Positions 1-9,494 of a stretch of DNA of 23,421 nucleotides are shown in pieces (the first letter of the stretch is position 1; each line of letters begins with the position of its first letter). Source of the DNA: a virus; IMG/VR virus record IMGVR_UViG_3300041411_000108, positions 1 to 23,421 of that record. The stretch is one strand, 5' to 3'. Position numbers and translations under genes: made by a program. The notes beneath the pieces were generated by a model, which made no database searches, had not been told where the DNA came from, and saw only the letters and a program-made list of their open reading frames with translations.

Positions 1-2
1 GA

Positions 3-2579
3 AAGCTCGATACCGACACTTATAACGAATACCAGTCGAAGATAAATTCGACCCGCACAGGCCTTTCGCGGTTTGACGACTCGCTGACCCGCACCGGAAA
101 CACAGCCAAGCAGACAGCGGCAGCCCTTCGTGGTGTGCCGGCGCAATTCACCGACATCGCCACGTCGCTCCAGGGCGGCCAGGCGCCTCTGACCGTGTTT
201 CTGCAACAAGGCGGCCAGCTCAAAGACATGTTCGGCGGAGTAGGCCCGGCTGCCAAGGCATTGGGTGGCTACGTCGCAGGCCTGATCAACCCGTTCACGA
301 TTGCCGCCTCTGCCGTTGGACTGTTCACCCTAGCCGCTTACAAGGGCTACGAGCAGTCCGAGCAGTACCGTAAAGCCTTGACCATGTCCGGCGATGCTGC
401 CGGCAAGACGGCTGACGACCTGATCGCGCTGTCGAACGCCATTGCAGGCGGGCGCAATTTCGACGAAGCCAGCCAGGCTGTTCTGGCGCTGGCCGGCAAT
501 GGTCGCTTGACCGGAGAGGCATTCACGCAAGTCGCTCGGGCGGCAACAGAGATGTCTGTCGCAACCGGAAAGAGCGCTGCCGACATCGCCGACCAGCTGT
601 CCAGCACCAAAGGCAGTGTGACTGACCTGGCTGCCGAGTACAGCGACAAGTATGGCGTTATCACGCTGGCCGTATTTGAGCAGGTCCGCGCCCTTGAGCA
701 GCAGGGCGATCGCATGGGTGCTATCAAGATTCTGGCCGGGGCCGTGGCTGATGAGATGGGCGCCCGCAACAAGGAGATGGTCGAATCCACTCGCGGCTTG
801 GCTAGGGCGTGGGATGACGTAAAAACCAGCGTCTCTGGCGTCTGGAATGAGCTGAAGGCCGGGCTTTCCGCCAGCCCTGAACTTTTCAAGCTCCAGCACC
901 TTCAGGGGCAGCTGCAGGAAGCGCAGAAGATTGGCGACAAAGCCCTGATCGCCGGCCTTGAGAAGCAGGTTTCGCTGGCTCAGGCGGCGGTCGATGCGCA
1001 GACGCAGAAGAAGGAAGGTATCTCGGCTGAGGTTCAGGAGAGAAAGGCGCTTGTCTCTGCGGATGAGAAATGGAACGCGCTGACCAAAAAGGAAATGACC
1101 GAGCAGGCAAAGCTGGCCAGGGACATTGCGGCAGCCAGAAAGCTTGGGGTTGAGGCCGGGAAATCGCAGGCTGATATCGACGGTGTCGTATCAAACATCC
1201 AGGCTAAATACGACAAATCACAGCCGAAGACGCCGAAAGCCAAGGCCTACAGCGAAGACGCCGGCATGAAAATGCTCGACTCGTCGCGACAGGCCTACGC
1301 CGTACTCGTCCAGCAGAACGCTGCGATCAGCGACCAGGGCATCAAGAATGAAAAGCTCGGCGCCCAGGCCCAAGCCCTGATCAAGTGGGAGCAGCAGCTG
1401 GCCGACATCAAGTCGAAAAGCACGCTCACCGCCGATCAAAAGGCGCTACTGGCCAGTCAGGACTTGATCACCGCCCAGCTCAAGAAGAACTCTGCGCTTG
1501 AGAAGGAGGTCGAGCTACGAAAGGCCTCCAAGGAGGAAGTCGAGAAGCTGGCCGCCTTCCAGGCCAACCAAAACAGCAGACTCAGCACCGCCAAAGAGGG
1601 GCTGGATTCAAACCTTGACGGCATAGGCCTGGGCGACCAGGCGCGGGAGCGGCTCAAGCAGGACATGGCCATCCAGCGCGACTACGCCAGGCAGTCGGCC
1701 GACCTCCTGGAGCAGCGCAACACCGGGAAAATCAGCCCTGATCTGTACGCCAAGGAGAATGCGGTAATTCAGCAGGGCCTGGCTGACCGCCTGGCCATGC
1801 AGCGGCAGTATTACTCGGACGTCGATAGGGCGCAGTCGGATTGGTCTATCGGCGCCTCGTCGGCATTTCAGAACTACGCAGAGCAGGGCGCTGATGTCGC
1901 AGGGCAAACCCGCGATATGTTCACAAGCGCCTTCTCCGGCATGGAGGACGCAATCATCCAGTTCGCCCGGACTGGCAAACTGTCGTTCAAGGATCTGGCC
2001 GACGGCATCATCGCCGACCTGATCCGCATCCAAATTCGTCAGGCGGCGGTGGGCATCTTTAGCACTCTGTTCAGCGGCTTTGCTGGTGCTGGCGCATCCG
2101 CTGCGGGCAATGGCTTGGCGGCTGGCTCGGCTGGCGCAACATCTTCCAGCCTGGGTGCGTCGACGGCAGGTTATTCGTCTCAATATTTTTCAGACGGCGG
2201 CTACACCGGCGACGGCGGCAAGTTCGAGCCGAAGGGCGTGGTGCATGGCGGCGAGTTTGTCGTGCGCAAGGATGTTGTCAGTCAGCCGGGCGCCCGGGAA
2301 TTCCTCGAGCGCATGAACGCGAACTCGAAAGGGTATGCGGATGGCGGCTACGTCGGATCGACCGCGGCGGCATCCTCGTCCAATGTCGCGCCGATCTCAT
2401 CGGCATCGAGTACTTCGCCGGTTATTCATCAAACCTTCCAGTTCCAAGGAACCCCTGATGACGCCACCGTCAACATGGTCAAGGAGGCGGCCATGCAGGG
2501 GGCGAAGGGTGGTTATGAAATGGTCGTCCGCGACCTGAAGATGAACGGAACCATCCGCCAGCTTATCGCTCGGCGCTAA
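3..2579 (+). CDS. Tail tape measure protein (5' end outside window)
   Basis: Sets tail length and helps DNA ejection; it runs along the inside of the siphophage tail tube. The reading frame is open from base 3 to the TAA stop, giving 858 visible residues, so the GTG at 135 is an internal codon and the true start lies upstream. The N-terminal part matches the lambda gpH-type prophage tape-measure family (TMP_2): a QGGQ-x-PLTVF-LQQGGQ stretch near residues 56-70, then a hydrophobic segment near residues 82-114. The middle is long, charged and helical (coiled coil). Residues about 613-686, with a SAFQNYAEQ motif and an IQFARTGKLSFKDLAD stretch, match the lambda tape-measure C-terminal domain, followed by a Gly/Ala-rich hydrophobic segment. 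It is the first gene of the tail-tip block. Family call is firm; the missing N-terminus is not visible. Confidence 0.93.
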   Translation, partial: KLDTDTYNEYQSKINSTRTGLSRFDDSLTRTGNTAKQTAAALRGVPAQFTDIATSLQGGQAPLTVFLQQGGQLKDMFGGVGPAAKALGGYVAGLINPFTIAASAVGLFTLAAYKGYEQSEQYRKALTMSGDAAGKTADDLIALSNAIAGGRNFDEASQAVLALAGNGRLTGEAFTQVARAATEMSVATGKSAADIADQLSSTKGSVTDLAAEYSDKYGVITLAVFEQVRALEQQGDRMGAIKILAGAVADEMGARNKEMVESTRGLARAWDDVKTSVSGVWNELKAGLSASPELFKLQHLQGQLQEAQKIGDKALIAGLEKQVSLAQAAVDAQTQKKEGISAEVQERKALVSADEKWNALTKKEMTEQAKLARDIAAARKLGVEAGKSQADIDGVVSNIQAKYDKSQPKTPKAKAYSEDAGMKMLDSSRQAYAVLVQQNAAISDQGIKNEKLGAQAQALIKWEQQLADIKSKSTLTADQKALLASQDLITAQLKKNSALEKEVELRKASKEEVEKLAAFQANQNSRLSTAKEGLDSNLDGIGLGDQARERLKQDMAIQRDYARQSADLLEQRNTGKISPDLYAKENAVIQQGLADRLAMQRQYYSDVDRAQSDWSIGASSAFQNYAEQGADVAGQTRDMFTSAFSGMEDAIIQFARTGKLSFKDLADGIIADLIRIQIRQAAVGIFSTLFSGFAGAGASAAGNGLAAGSAGATSSSLGASTAGYSSQYFSDGGYTGDGGKFEPKGVVHGGEFVVRKDVVSQPGAREFLERMNANSKGYADGGYVGSTAAASSSNVAPISSASSTSPVIHQTFQFQGTPDDATVNMVKEAAMQGAKGGYEMVVRDLKMNGTIRQLIARR

Positions 2580-2597
2580 GCCTTTAAGGAGTACTGC

Positions 2598-3182
2598 ATG
2601 GCTCTCACGTGGCCGGCTTCGCTGTGTCCGTCAGAAATGACGTGGGGCATCGTCAACAACAGCAGGGCGTTCACTTCGACGCTTTCGAATGCCCAGCAGA
2701 TCATCGGCTACCCGGGCGCCTACTGGCAGTGCACGCTAACCTTCGGGTTGCTGACCAGAGCCCAGGAGCGAGAACTGTCGGCGTTCCTTGGGCGGCTGGA
2801 CGGGATGTTTGGGGCATTCAATCTACCGGCCTTCACTCGGCGCCGGACGGCGAGCATTGGTGCGCTTACGGTCGTCACTGGCAATGCGCAGGCGCGGAAC
2901 ATGCTCATCACCGGAGCCCCGCCAAGCACGGCCGTTTTCAGCGCTGGTGACTACATCACTGTCGCCGGAGAAATGTTCGAGGTTACCGATCCGGCATCGT
3001 CTGACGCGCAGGGGCGAGTCACCGTCCTGCTCAATAAGCGCATCCGCAAGACGCTTGTCGCTGGCACGGCGGTCGAGTACCTGAATCCGTACTCAGAAAT
3101 GCGCATGACCTCTGACACCTGGTCCATGTCCGTCCGCCCTGTCGTCGCGAACGGCAGCTACCAATTCAGGGAGGCCTTCTGA
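2598..3182 (+). CDS. Minor tail protein, distal-tail position
   Basis: A 194-residue protein directly after the tape measure. An AAGGAG ribosome site lies about 7 bases before the ATG. The N-terminus carries alternating aromatic and polar residues (WPASLCPSEMTW), and the middle holds an L-T-R-A-Q-E-R-E-L segment that leads into a GMFGAF loop. The order tape measure, about 200 aa, about 200 aa, NlpC/P60-like, J-like is the standard tail-tip order of many Pseudomonas and alpha-proteobacterial siphophages and gene transfer agents. There the first of these genes encodes the distal tail ring (DUF2460-like position). I infer a structural role at the tail tip from position; I see no catalytic motif. 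It overlaps the next gene by one base (TGATG). Confidence 0.7.
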   Translation: MALTWPASLCPSEMTWGIVNNSRAFTSTLSNAQQIIGYPGAYWQCTLTFGLLTRAQERELSAFLGRLDGMFGAFNLPAFTRRRTASIGALTVVTGNAQARNMLITGAPPSTAVFSAGDYITVAGEMFEVTDPASSDAQGRVTVLLNKRIRKTLVAGTAVEYLNPYSEMRMTSDTWSMSVRPVVANGSYQFREAF

Positions 3183-3784
3183 TGCCCTCAGCATTCCCGT
3201 TCAGCCAGAGCGTGGTGAACATCATCGCCACCGGCAAGTTCATGCCCGTGTACGCCGTGCAGCTCGACTTCTTCGATGGCATGGTCTTCGCGCACACCGG
3301 TACCGGTGACTTGGTAGTCGACGGCATCACCTATCAAGGCGTTGGCAATTTCGGCCAGGTCAGCCAGTCGCAGGAAAGCGACAACTCCGGGTCGCCAATG
3401 TCGGTCGAGCTGACCCTCAGCGGCCTGGATACCTACATCTTGTCTGAGACCAATGTGCGCGGATGCCGCGGGCGGATGGCCAAAGTCATGTTCGTGGTGT
3501 TCGACGAGGCCGGCAACTATGCGGCGGACATTCTGTTCTCGGGTCGGATGGACGCTGCAAAGTTCTCATTCTCCGGCAGCGGCCAGGACGGCAACAGCAT
3601 CACCGTCCCAGTCATTGACCGTATGGCCGAGTGGAGCCGCACCGGCACCGAGCGCTTCACCGACGAAAACCACCGAGCACGCCATGACGGCGACCGGTTC
3701 TTCTTCGCCATTGCCCAGATGTCCGAGTGGCCCATCTATTGGGGCTCGAAGAAGGACGCACCGACATTCAATTATGGAAGCTAG
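3182..3784 (+). CDS. Tail hub-like protein (DUF2163-like)
   Basis: A 200-residue protein. Its ATG shares one base with the preceding stop, and a GGGAGG ribosome site lies within the end of the upstream gene, so the two are translationally coupled. An early segment with FDG and the core (VELTLSGLD, then DILFSGRMDAA) resemble the DUF2163/BR0599-type tail-hub fold of phages and gene transfer agents, a beta-rich baseplate hub protein. It lies between the distal-tail candidate and the NlpC/P60-like peptidase, the position that hub proteins occupy. The C-terminus is short compared with full DUF2163 proteins, which often run longer, so the family label is tentative. The structural tail-tip role is more secure. 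Confidence 0.65.
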   Translation: MPSAFPFSQSVVNIIATGKFMPVYAVQLDFFDGMVFAHTGTGDLVVDGITYQGVGNFGQVSQSQESDNSGSPMSVELTLSGLDTYILSETNVRGCRGRMAKVMFVVFDEAGNYAADILFSGRMDAAKFSFSGSGQDGNSITVPVIDRMAEWSRTGTERFTDENHRARHDGDRFFFAIAQMSEWPIYWGSKKDAPTFNYGS

Positions 3785-3786
3785 CC

Positions 3787-4185
3787 ATGCGCTACCGAGA
3801 CTGGACAACCCGACTGAACGACGTGATCAAGGCCGCCCAAGAGCGGCCTTTTTCATGGGGCGAATTTGACTGCTGCCTGTTCGCGGCCGATTGCGCGGCA
3901 GCTGTTTGCGGTATCGATCCAGCCGAGCAGTACCGCGGCAAGTACACGACAGAGACGGGCGCCAAGCGACAGCTGAAGAAGCAGCACGGAAGCCTCGAAG
4001 CGGCCTGGGACGCCTGTTTTGTGCGTGTTCCGCTGACCTTCATCCAGCGCGGCGATGTTGTGATGTACGACGCGCCCGGCGGCCGAAGCATGGCTGTTTT
4101 CTGGGCTGGCGACTATTGGGCAACAACCGACGACGGCGCAGCCCGTGTCGTATGCGAGCCACTGGCCGCGTGGAGGGTTGAATGA
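3787..4185 (+). CDS. NlpC/P60-like tail assembly peptidase (DUF6950 type)
   Basis: A 132-residue protein. The ATG at 3787 is preferred over an upstream in-frame GTG at 3727, because the GTG would give a 20-residue extension inside the previous gene and GGAAG lies 6 bases before the ATG. The motif FSWGEFDCCLFAADC carries the Cys expected of NlpC/P60 and related papain-like cell-wall peptidases (pattern W-G-x-x-D-C). A later D-V-V-M-Y stretch and G-R-S-M-A-V-F match the region where the His normally sits, but a clear catalytic His is not obvious. Lambda gpK-like proteins of this position act at the tail tip during assembly or wall penetration. The stop overlaps the next start as ATGA. Confidence 0.72.
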   Translation: MRYRDWTTRLNDVIKAAQERPFSWGEFDCCLFAADCAAAVCGIDPAEQYRGKYTTETGAKRQLKKQHGSLEAAWDACFVRVPLTFIQRGDVVMYDAPGGRSMAVFWAGDYWATTDDGAARVVCEPLAAWRVE

Positions 4186-7100
4186 GCGGCGGAGTAAAGA
4201 AACTTGCCTCGGTTGTAATTGGTGCTGTTGTTGGTTTCGCCCAGGGCGGACCGTGGGGAGCGGTGGCCGGTGCGGCGCTGGCCTTCTACGCAGCCGAACA
4301 ACAGGAAAAGCTCAACACCAAGTCACCATTGCGTGACAACGAGCCATCCGCGCAGACCGTGCGGTCGTCGAAGGCTCCGGTTCGCTTCATCCTCGGCCGC
4401 GTTTCCACCGGCGGCGTTCTCGTCTGGGCTCAGGAGCAATCGGGCGCGCAAGGTGAGGGCGAGTGGCTGCACCTGGTATACGTGCTGTCCGAAGGCCCGA
4501 TCGATGCGCTTGAAAACATCTACCTCGGCGAAGAAGAGATCGGTGCGTTTGGTCCGCTGGCCAGCTATGAGCTGATTGTCAATCCGACGCAGGTTAACGC
4601 TTTCCTGAAGGCCAACTGCCCCGACTGGAAGGACAGCCAGATCGGTCGCGGCCTGTCCTTCGTTCGTGTTTCGCTGCAGTACAGCGCCGAGAAATTCCCC
4701 TCGGGCATCCCGGATACTCGGTTTGTAGTGCGCGGCCGGAACGATATTTACGACCCACGCACCGGCACCGCCGTTTACAGCGCCAATACCGCGCTGCATT
4801 TGCTCTGGTTCCTGCGGGCGCGTTGCGGTGTGCCTGACGACGAGATCGTGTTCGAAACCTTCGCCAGTGCGTCCAACGTGTGCGACGAAGCGCTTACCAA
4901 TGCCGACGGATCGACCAGCCAGCGCTATCGGAGCGGCTGCGTGATCGGTGCGGACGAACAGCGCACAGGTGTTCTGCAGAAGCTTGAAGCGGCCTCTGGC
5001 GGTCACCTGATACGTGTCGGCGGCCGCTGGATGTTTCAGGCTGGCGCTTATTACGGGCCGTATGACTTCGAAATCACCGAAGACATGGTTATCGGCACGG
5101 TCACGGGCAGCACCGAGCCCACCAATGATTCGGCAATCAACACCGTTCGGGGCACATTCATCGACCCCGATCAGTCTTGGACGGAAACCGACTACCCCGA
5201 AGTCAGTGTTGCAGAATGGATCGTTGAGGATGGTGGTGAGGCAGCGGAAACGCTGACCTACTCCTACGTCACTGATCCGTACCAGGCCCAACGCTTGGCG
5301 AACATGGAGTTGCGCCGGCGCCGCGCAGGCGGGGCAATCAGCATTCCAATGAACTTCTCCGGCTACAACTGTCGGCCGGGGCGCGTGGTGCGGGTCAACC
5401 TGCCGTCTCTGAATATCCTCGGGGAATTCATTGTTTCGGACTGGTCGATGGGCGACAGCGAAGGATGCACAGTCCAGGTTAAGCAGTATGAGGCGGCCAT
5501 CTTCGACGATGCAGTAGGTCAGCCGTACAACCCGCTGGGCTTCATTAATCTACCTACCGGCGGCCTCGGCTCGCCTACCAGTCTTGTATGGGCGGCGGGC
5601 GATGAGGCGGAGGTCATTCAGGGGGTTCTCTCCTGGGCGCCGCCAAGCGGGATCATCTCGGAATACGTGGTCATCGTTCGGCAGGGCGCTACAGCGGTTC
5701 AGTCGCACAACGTCCCGGCGACATCGACCAAATGCCTCATCAATGGCTTGCCGTCAGGCAGCTACACGATGAGCGTGGCGGCACTAGGGCCTATGGCGCG
5801 GTCGGGCGAGGCTACGATCACGGTCGGCATCGGCGGCCCGCCGATCCCTGAATCGTGCGTAGTTCAGTCATCGATCGACAACATCGTTCTGATACCGCAG
5901 AACCCGAATTACGGGCTAAATGGCGGAACCTACGAGTACTTTTTCAGTACCTCGCCAACCGCCACTGCGGACGATGCCGACTTCCTCGGTCGAGGTCTGT
6001 CGTTCACCCACACAGGATTGGCGTTCTACACGAACTATTACTACTTCGTGCGCTCGTCGAATGCCTACGGGAAAAGTGCATTCCTGCGCGTGCCGACCTC
6101 GACCTCCAATGACGTTTCCGCCTACCTGGCCTCTTTGGCGGGGAAGATCTCCGAGACTGAGCTTGGCCAGAACTTGCTAGGCCGGATTGAGCTGATCGAC
6201 GGGCCGTCAACCCTTCTGGGCTCGGTGAACTATCGCCTTAAGGAGTTGGACGACCAGGTAACCGAAGTCACCGACCAACTTCAGGAGCAGATTAATCAGG
6301 TCAGCGACATTGCTAACTCGGCCGAGTATCAAAAGGACAAAGCTTATGAAGCCGGTTCATCCACTCGGCTGAATGATCGTTTGTACCAGGCCAAGATTGC
6401 GGTGCCTGCGGATTTGACCGGGGCGAACGCTCCGCCAAACACTACTTACTGGCTGGATGTGGGGCAGGTCGTTACCGATTCGAACGGCCTAGCTGCGCGT
6501 GTCAGCACTACAGAAACCAAAATCACCAGCATCGAAGGAGTGAACACCGCACAAGGCACGGCCATTACAGGCCTACAAAGTTCGCTGAATGGCAAGGCTG
6601 ACGCCTCGGCGTTGAACAGTCTGACCACCCGAGTCAGCTCGGCAGAAGGAACAATCAGCAGCCAAGGCACGGCGATTACCGGGCTCAACAACAGCCTTAC
6701 CACCACCAATACCAACGTGACTGCGGCGCAAACCGCTGCGAATGCTGCGAACACCCTAGCGGGCGGCAAGGGCAAGGTGCTTGTGCAGACCGCTGCGCCG
6801 GCAGCTGCCGATCAATTGGCCCAAAACCTTTGGATCGATATCACTGGCGGCGCAAACACACCGAAGCGCTGGACCGGTTCCGCGTGGTTGGCCGTGTCCG
6901 ATAAGGTTGCGACAGATGCTGCGGCTGCGGCTGCGACCGCGCTGTCGCAGGTAGCGACAAAGGCCGAGGCTGCAACAGTTACCGCTCTGAGCAACACCGT
7001 GACACAGCAGGGCGATACGCTGACGGCGCAGGGACAGTCGCTGACCAGCATCCAGACCAGCATAGGTGGTCTGGGCGCGGCGGGCACCAACCTGCTTGTG

Positions 7101-8456
7101 GACAAGTACAGCTGGCTGACATCGGTGACCTTGCCGGCAACCGTCAGCGGATCTAGCCTTGCCCGGGCGGGCATCTCCGTGGCCGAAGCCTCATCGGGTT
7201 TCGGTATCAAGCTGACAACGGCCAGCACATCCACTAGCCAGTTTCTGATGCTTTCGCCGACGAACAACATCGCCGGCTGGAACATCGATCTGGAGCCCGG
7301 TTCATACCTGGTCTCCATGTACGTTAAGGCCTCAGCGGTCGGCGCCATGCGTATATCGATGTACAACGGCACCCACCGCTATTCGGCGAATGCTACCTAC
7401 GGCACGACACGGCAGCGGATGGTGTTCGTGTGCACGGCCACCGCGTTCGCACGCGCAGCGATCACGATCTACCCGAACATGTCTGCCTTGGCGGCCGGTA
7501 CCGAGATCACGATCGACAGCATCATGATCGAGAAAATGGCGGGGGCGAACACCAGCTCGACGCCTTCGCCATTTGTGGCGGGCAACTCGGCTGTGTCAGT
7601 TTCTGGCCAGGCGGTTGTCACTTCGGCGCTGGATGCTCGGGTGACTCAGACCGAAGGCGTGATCACTGCTCAGGCTTCAGCCTTCCAGGCGCTGCGCGCT
7701 TCTTCCCGTGACGACAACGGGGAAGGGGAGCTTGCGGATGCCTTGAAGGGCTGGACCAGCACCGCGGCGATCGCTTCCGAATCAAAGGTTCGCACCTCTG
7801 AAAACGAAGCGATGGCGCAGCGGATCACGACCTTCGATGTCGCTATTGGCGAGAACGCGGCAAACATCACCGAACTGGAACAGGTGGTGGTCACGAACGA
7901 GTCAGCTACCGCAACGAAGATCGATCAGCTAAGCGTTACCGTTGGACAAAACGGTTCAGATATCCAGCAGAACAGTGCAGCTATCCAGCAAACAGCAACT
8001 GCCTACGCGGACACCAACGGAAAATTATCGACCATGTGGTCGGTGAAGATGCAGGTGACGGCGGGCGGGCAGTACGTCGCGGCCGGCATCGGCTTGGGCA
8101 TCGAGAACACTGGCGCCGGCCTGCAAAGCCAGTTTCTGGTGAGTGCGGATCGCTTCGCCATCGTTAACACCATCGCAGGCGGCACCGTCTCGGTTCCGTT
8201 TGCGGTGGTTGGTGGCCAGGTGTTTATGAACTCGGCGTACATTCAGGACGGCACCATCACCAATGCCAAGATCGGTAGCTACATCAGCTCGACCAACTAC
8301 GTTGCCGGCCAGCAAGGCTGGATTCTCAATAAAGACGGAACGCTGGAGATCAATGGCATCGTCCCCGGTCAGGGGCGGCTGGTGATCAATGCGCTTAACG
8401 TCTCGGTCTACGACGCGAACAACGTGTTGCGTGTCCGGCTCGGCTATCTGGGGTGA
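4182..8456 (+). CDS. J-like host specificity / central tail fibre protein
   Basis: A 1424-residue tail-tip protein that contacts the host surface, coupled to the peptidase gene by an ATGA overlap. Layout: a Gly/Ala-rich N-terminal segment (about 5-35) resembling a glycine zipper; a baseplate-hub body with the phage-tail_3-like stretch near 358-436 (TDPYQAQRLANMELRRR, then a PGRVVRVNLPS strand); a fibronectin-III-like region near 460-556; a second beta domain to about 640; a coiled-coil repeat region about 690-960 with 37-residue repeats; a jelly-roll-like putative carbohydrate-binding domain about 970-1130; more coiled coil; and a C-terminal DUF1983-like domain about 1280-1424 (SVKMQV, then INGIVPGQGRLVI). 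Length and order fit gpJ-type proteins of lambda-like siphophages. The receptor is not predictable from sequence. Confidence 0.88.
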   Translation: MSGGVKKLASVVIGAVVGFAQGGPWGAVAGAALAFYAAEQQEKLNTKSPLRDNEPSAQTVRSSKAPVRFILGRVSTGGVLVWAQEQSGAQGEGEWLHLVYVLSEGPIDALENIYLGEEEIGAFGPLASYELIVNPTQVNAFLKANCPDWKDSQIGRGLSFVRVSLQYSAEKFPSGIPDTRFVVRGRNDIYDPRTGTAVYSANTALHLLWFLRARCGVPDDEIVFETFASASNVCDEALTNADGSTSQRYRSGCVIGADEQRTGVLQKLEAASGGHLIRVGGRWMFQAGAYYGPYDFEITEDMVIGTVTGSTEPTNDSAINTVRGTFIDPDQSWTETDYPEVSVAEWIVEDGGEAAETLTYSYVTDPYQAQRLANMELRRRRAGGAISIPMNFSGYNCRPGRVVRVNLPSLNILGEFIVSDWSMGDSEGCTVQVKQYEAAIFDDAVGQPYNPLGFINLPTGGLGSPTSLVWAAGDEAEVIQGVLSWAPPSGIISEYVVIVRQGATAVQSHNVPATSTKCLINGLPSGSYTMSVAALGPMARSGEATITVGIGGPPIPESCVVQSSIDNIVLIPQNPNYGLNGGTYEYFFSTSPTATADDADFLGRGLSFTHTGLAFYTNYYYFVRSSNAYGKSAFLRVPTSTSNDVSAYLASLAGKISETELGQNLLGRIELIDGPSTLLGSVNYRLKELDDQVTEVTDQLQEQINQVSDIANSAEYQKDKAYEAGSSTRLNDRLYQAKIAVPADLTGANAPPNTTYWLDVGQVVTDSNGLAARVSTTETKITSIEGVNTAQGTAITGLQSSLNGKADASALNSLTTRVSSAEGTISSQGTAITGLNNSLTTTNTNVTAAQTAANAANTLAGGKGKVLVQTAAPAAADQLAQNLWIDITGGANTPKRWTGSAWLAVSDKVATDAAAAAATALSQVATKAEAATVTALSNTVTQQGDTLTAQGQSLTSIQTSIGGLGAAGTNLLVDKYSWLTSVTLPATVSGSSLARAGISVAEASSGFGIKLTTASTSTSQFLMLSPTNNIAGWNIDLEPGSYLVSMYVKASAVGAMRISMYNGTHRYSANATYGTTRQRMVFVCTATAFARAAITIYPNMSALAAGTEITIDSIMIEKMAGANTSSTPSPFVAGNSAVSVSGQAVVTSALDARVTQTEGVITAQASAFQALRASSRDDNGEGELADALKGWTSTAAIASESKVRTSENEAMAQRITTFDVAIGENAANITELEQVVVTNESATATKIDQLSVTVGQNGSDIQQNSAAIQQTATAYADTNGKLSTMWSVKMQVTAGGQYVAAGIGLGIENTGAGLQSQFLVSADRFAIVNTIAGGTVSVPFAVVGGQVFMNSAYIQDGTITNAKIGSYISSTNYVAGQQGWILNKDGTLEINGIVPGQGRLVINALNVSVYDANNVLRVRLGYLG

Positions 8457-8459
8457 AAA

Positions 8460-8813
8460 ATGGCTTATGGCCTGCGTGTTTTTGATGAAAACGGTGGCCT
8501 ATCCATGGACACCAGCAGCTTCACCTATCAGGTTATCTGGCAGGGAGTGATCGACTTCAGTGGGTCTGTGCCCAGCTACACGCTGAGCATTCCAGGATTC
8601 AACCCGACCACCTGCGTGTTCATGATCATTCCGACTAGGGCGCAGGATGTGCAGTCATCGGAGGGGGACGGGAGCGGGAACATAAAATCCTATCCGTATG
8701 TCACCACCTCGTCAGGGCAGGTCGTCGTCCTTCCTAAAAACCCATCATCCAGCGCTTCGACACTCCAGACAAGGATCGTCGCCAAGGCCTACGCGATCAG
8801 GTACTCGACATGA
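8460..8813 (+). CDS. Small virion-associated protein, unknown function
   Basis: A 117-residue protein that starts 3 bases after the J-like gene stop, with GGGGTG just upstream as ribosome site. It begins with AYGLRVFDEN at residues 2-11, a motif that recurs inside the next gene product as AYGLRLWDQN. The rest is Ser/Thr-rich and predicted beta-strand. Proteins of this kind follow the J gene in many Pseudomonas siphophages and are usually listed as hypothetical or structural. I infer a tail-tip decoration or adsorption accessory role from position only. It overlaps the next gene as ATGA. Confidence 0.75.
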   Translation: MAYGLRVFDENGGLSMDTSSFTYQVIWQGVIDFSGSVPSYTLSIPGFNPTTCVFMIIPTRAQDVQSSEGDGSGNIKSYPYVTTSSGQVVVLPKNPSSSASTLQTRIVAKAYAIRYST

Positions 8814-9469
8814 GTTTTGGATTTCAGAGCATCAACGACAATGCATTTGTTCAGATTGACGCCGAAGCCCCCAGGCTTTGCATGCTCACCAAGGGGACGT
8901 ATTCAGGAACTACCAATGCGTCCGGGGTGTTTGCCAGAGCAATCACAAGCCAGGATCCGCCGCTGGTGTTCATTCGCCCGGATCAGGGAGTAATTCAGGT
9001 TCCGATCTATGTGTGGTTCACCGGCGGGCCGGGAAACTGGACCGGATTTACCATGAAGGCATCCAACGTCTACGCCACGTTAAGCGGCCAGTATTTCGTA
9101 GCCGCTTGGGCGTCCATGGGTACTGCAGCCTATGGGCTTCGGTTGTGGGACCAGAACGCGGCGCTTGTTTATGACAGCGGTGCTCCGGCGGTGGTCGTGA
9201 CCTTTGCCGCAGGCAACTGGACGTACCTCGGCACTGAGCAATTGACGGTTGGTCGACGGTATTTCTGGGGGATTAACAAGGTTCTCGGTGTGGGAGAGTA
9301 CGTATCCCTGAACCCGTTCGCCATGAACTGCCATAACGATGCGTCGGGTGGTGGCTGCGCGCTGGGCGTCGATTACGCCAACGGCCGCATCATGCTGTAC
9401 AGCCTCGCCACAACTGCCTGGACCGACCAAGGTCACCGGCCATTCCTCTGCGCCAAATTGCTGGCCTGA
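8810..9469 (+). CDS. Virion-associated protein, unknown function
   Basis: A 219-residue, beta-rich protein coupled to the gene before by an ATGA overlap. It has no membrane segment or signal peptide. Its opening MSFGFQSINDNAFVQID resembles the start of several hypothetical proteins encoded next to J in Pseudomonas phages. AYGLRLWDQN at residues 107-116 is a near copy of the N-terminus of the neighbouring 117-residue protein, so the two probably share a fold or arose by duplication. Aromatic and Gly-rich segments are compatible with a surface-exposed tail protein. The function is not recognised. Confidence 0.75.
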   Translation: MSFGFQSINDNAFVQIDAEAPRLCMLTKGTYSGTTNASGVFARAITSQDPPLVFIRPDQGVIQVPIYVWFTGGPGNWTGFTMKASNVYATLSGQYFVAAWASMGTAAYGLRLWDQNAALVYDSGAPAVVVTFAAGNWTYLGTEQLTVGRRYFWGINKVLGVGEYVSLNPFAMNCHNDASGGGCALGVDYANGRIMLYSLATTAWTDQGHRPFLCAKLLA

Positions 9470-9494
9470 AAACCTAATTTTCTGGAGATACTCT

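Noticed and set aside
330-899. Long minus-strand ORFs within the tape measure gene
   Set aside because: Antisense shadows in high-GC DNA; no ribosome sites and no recognisable domains.
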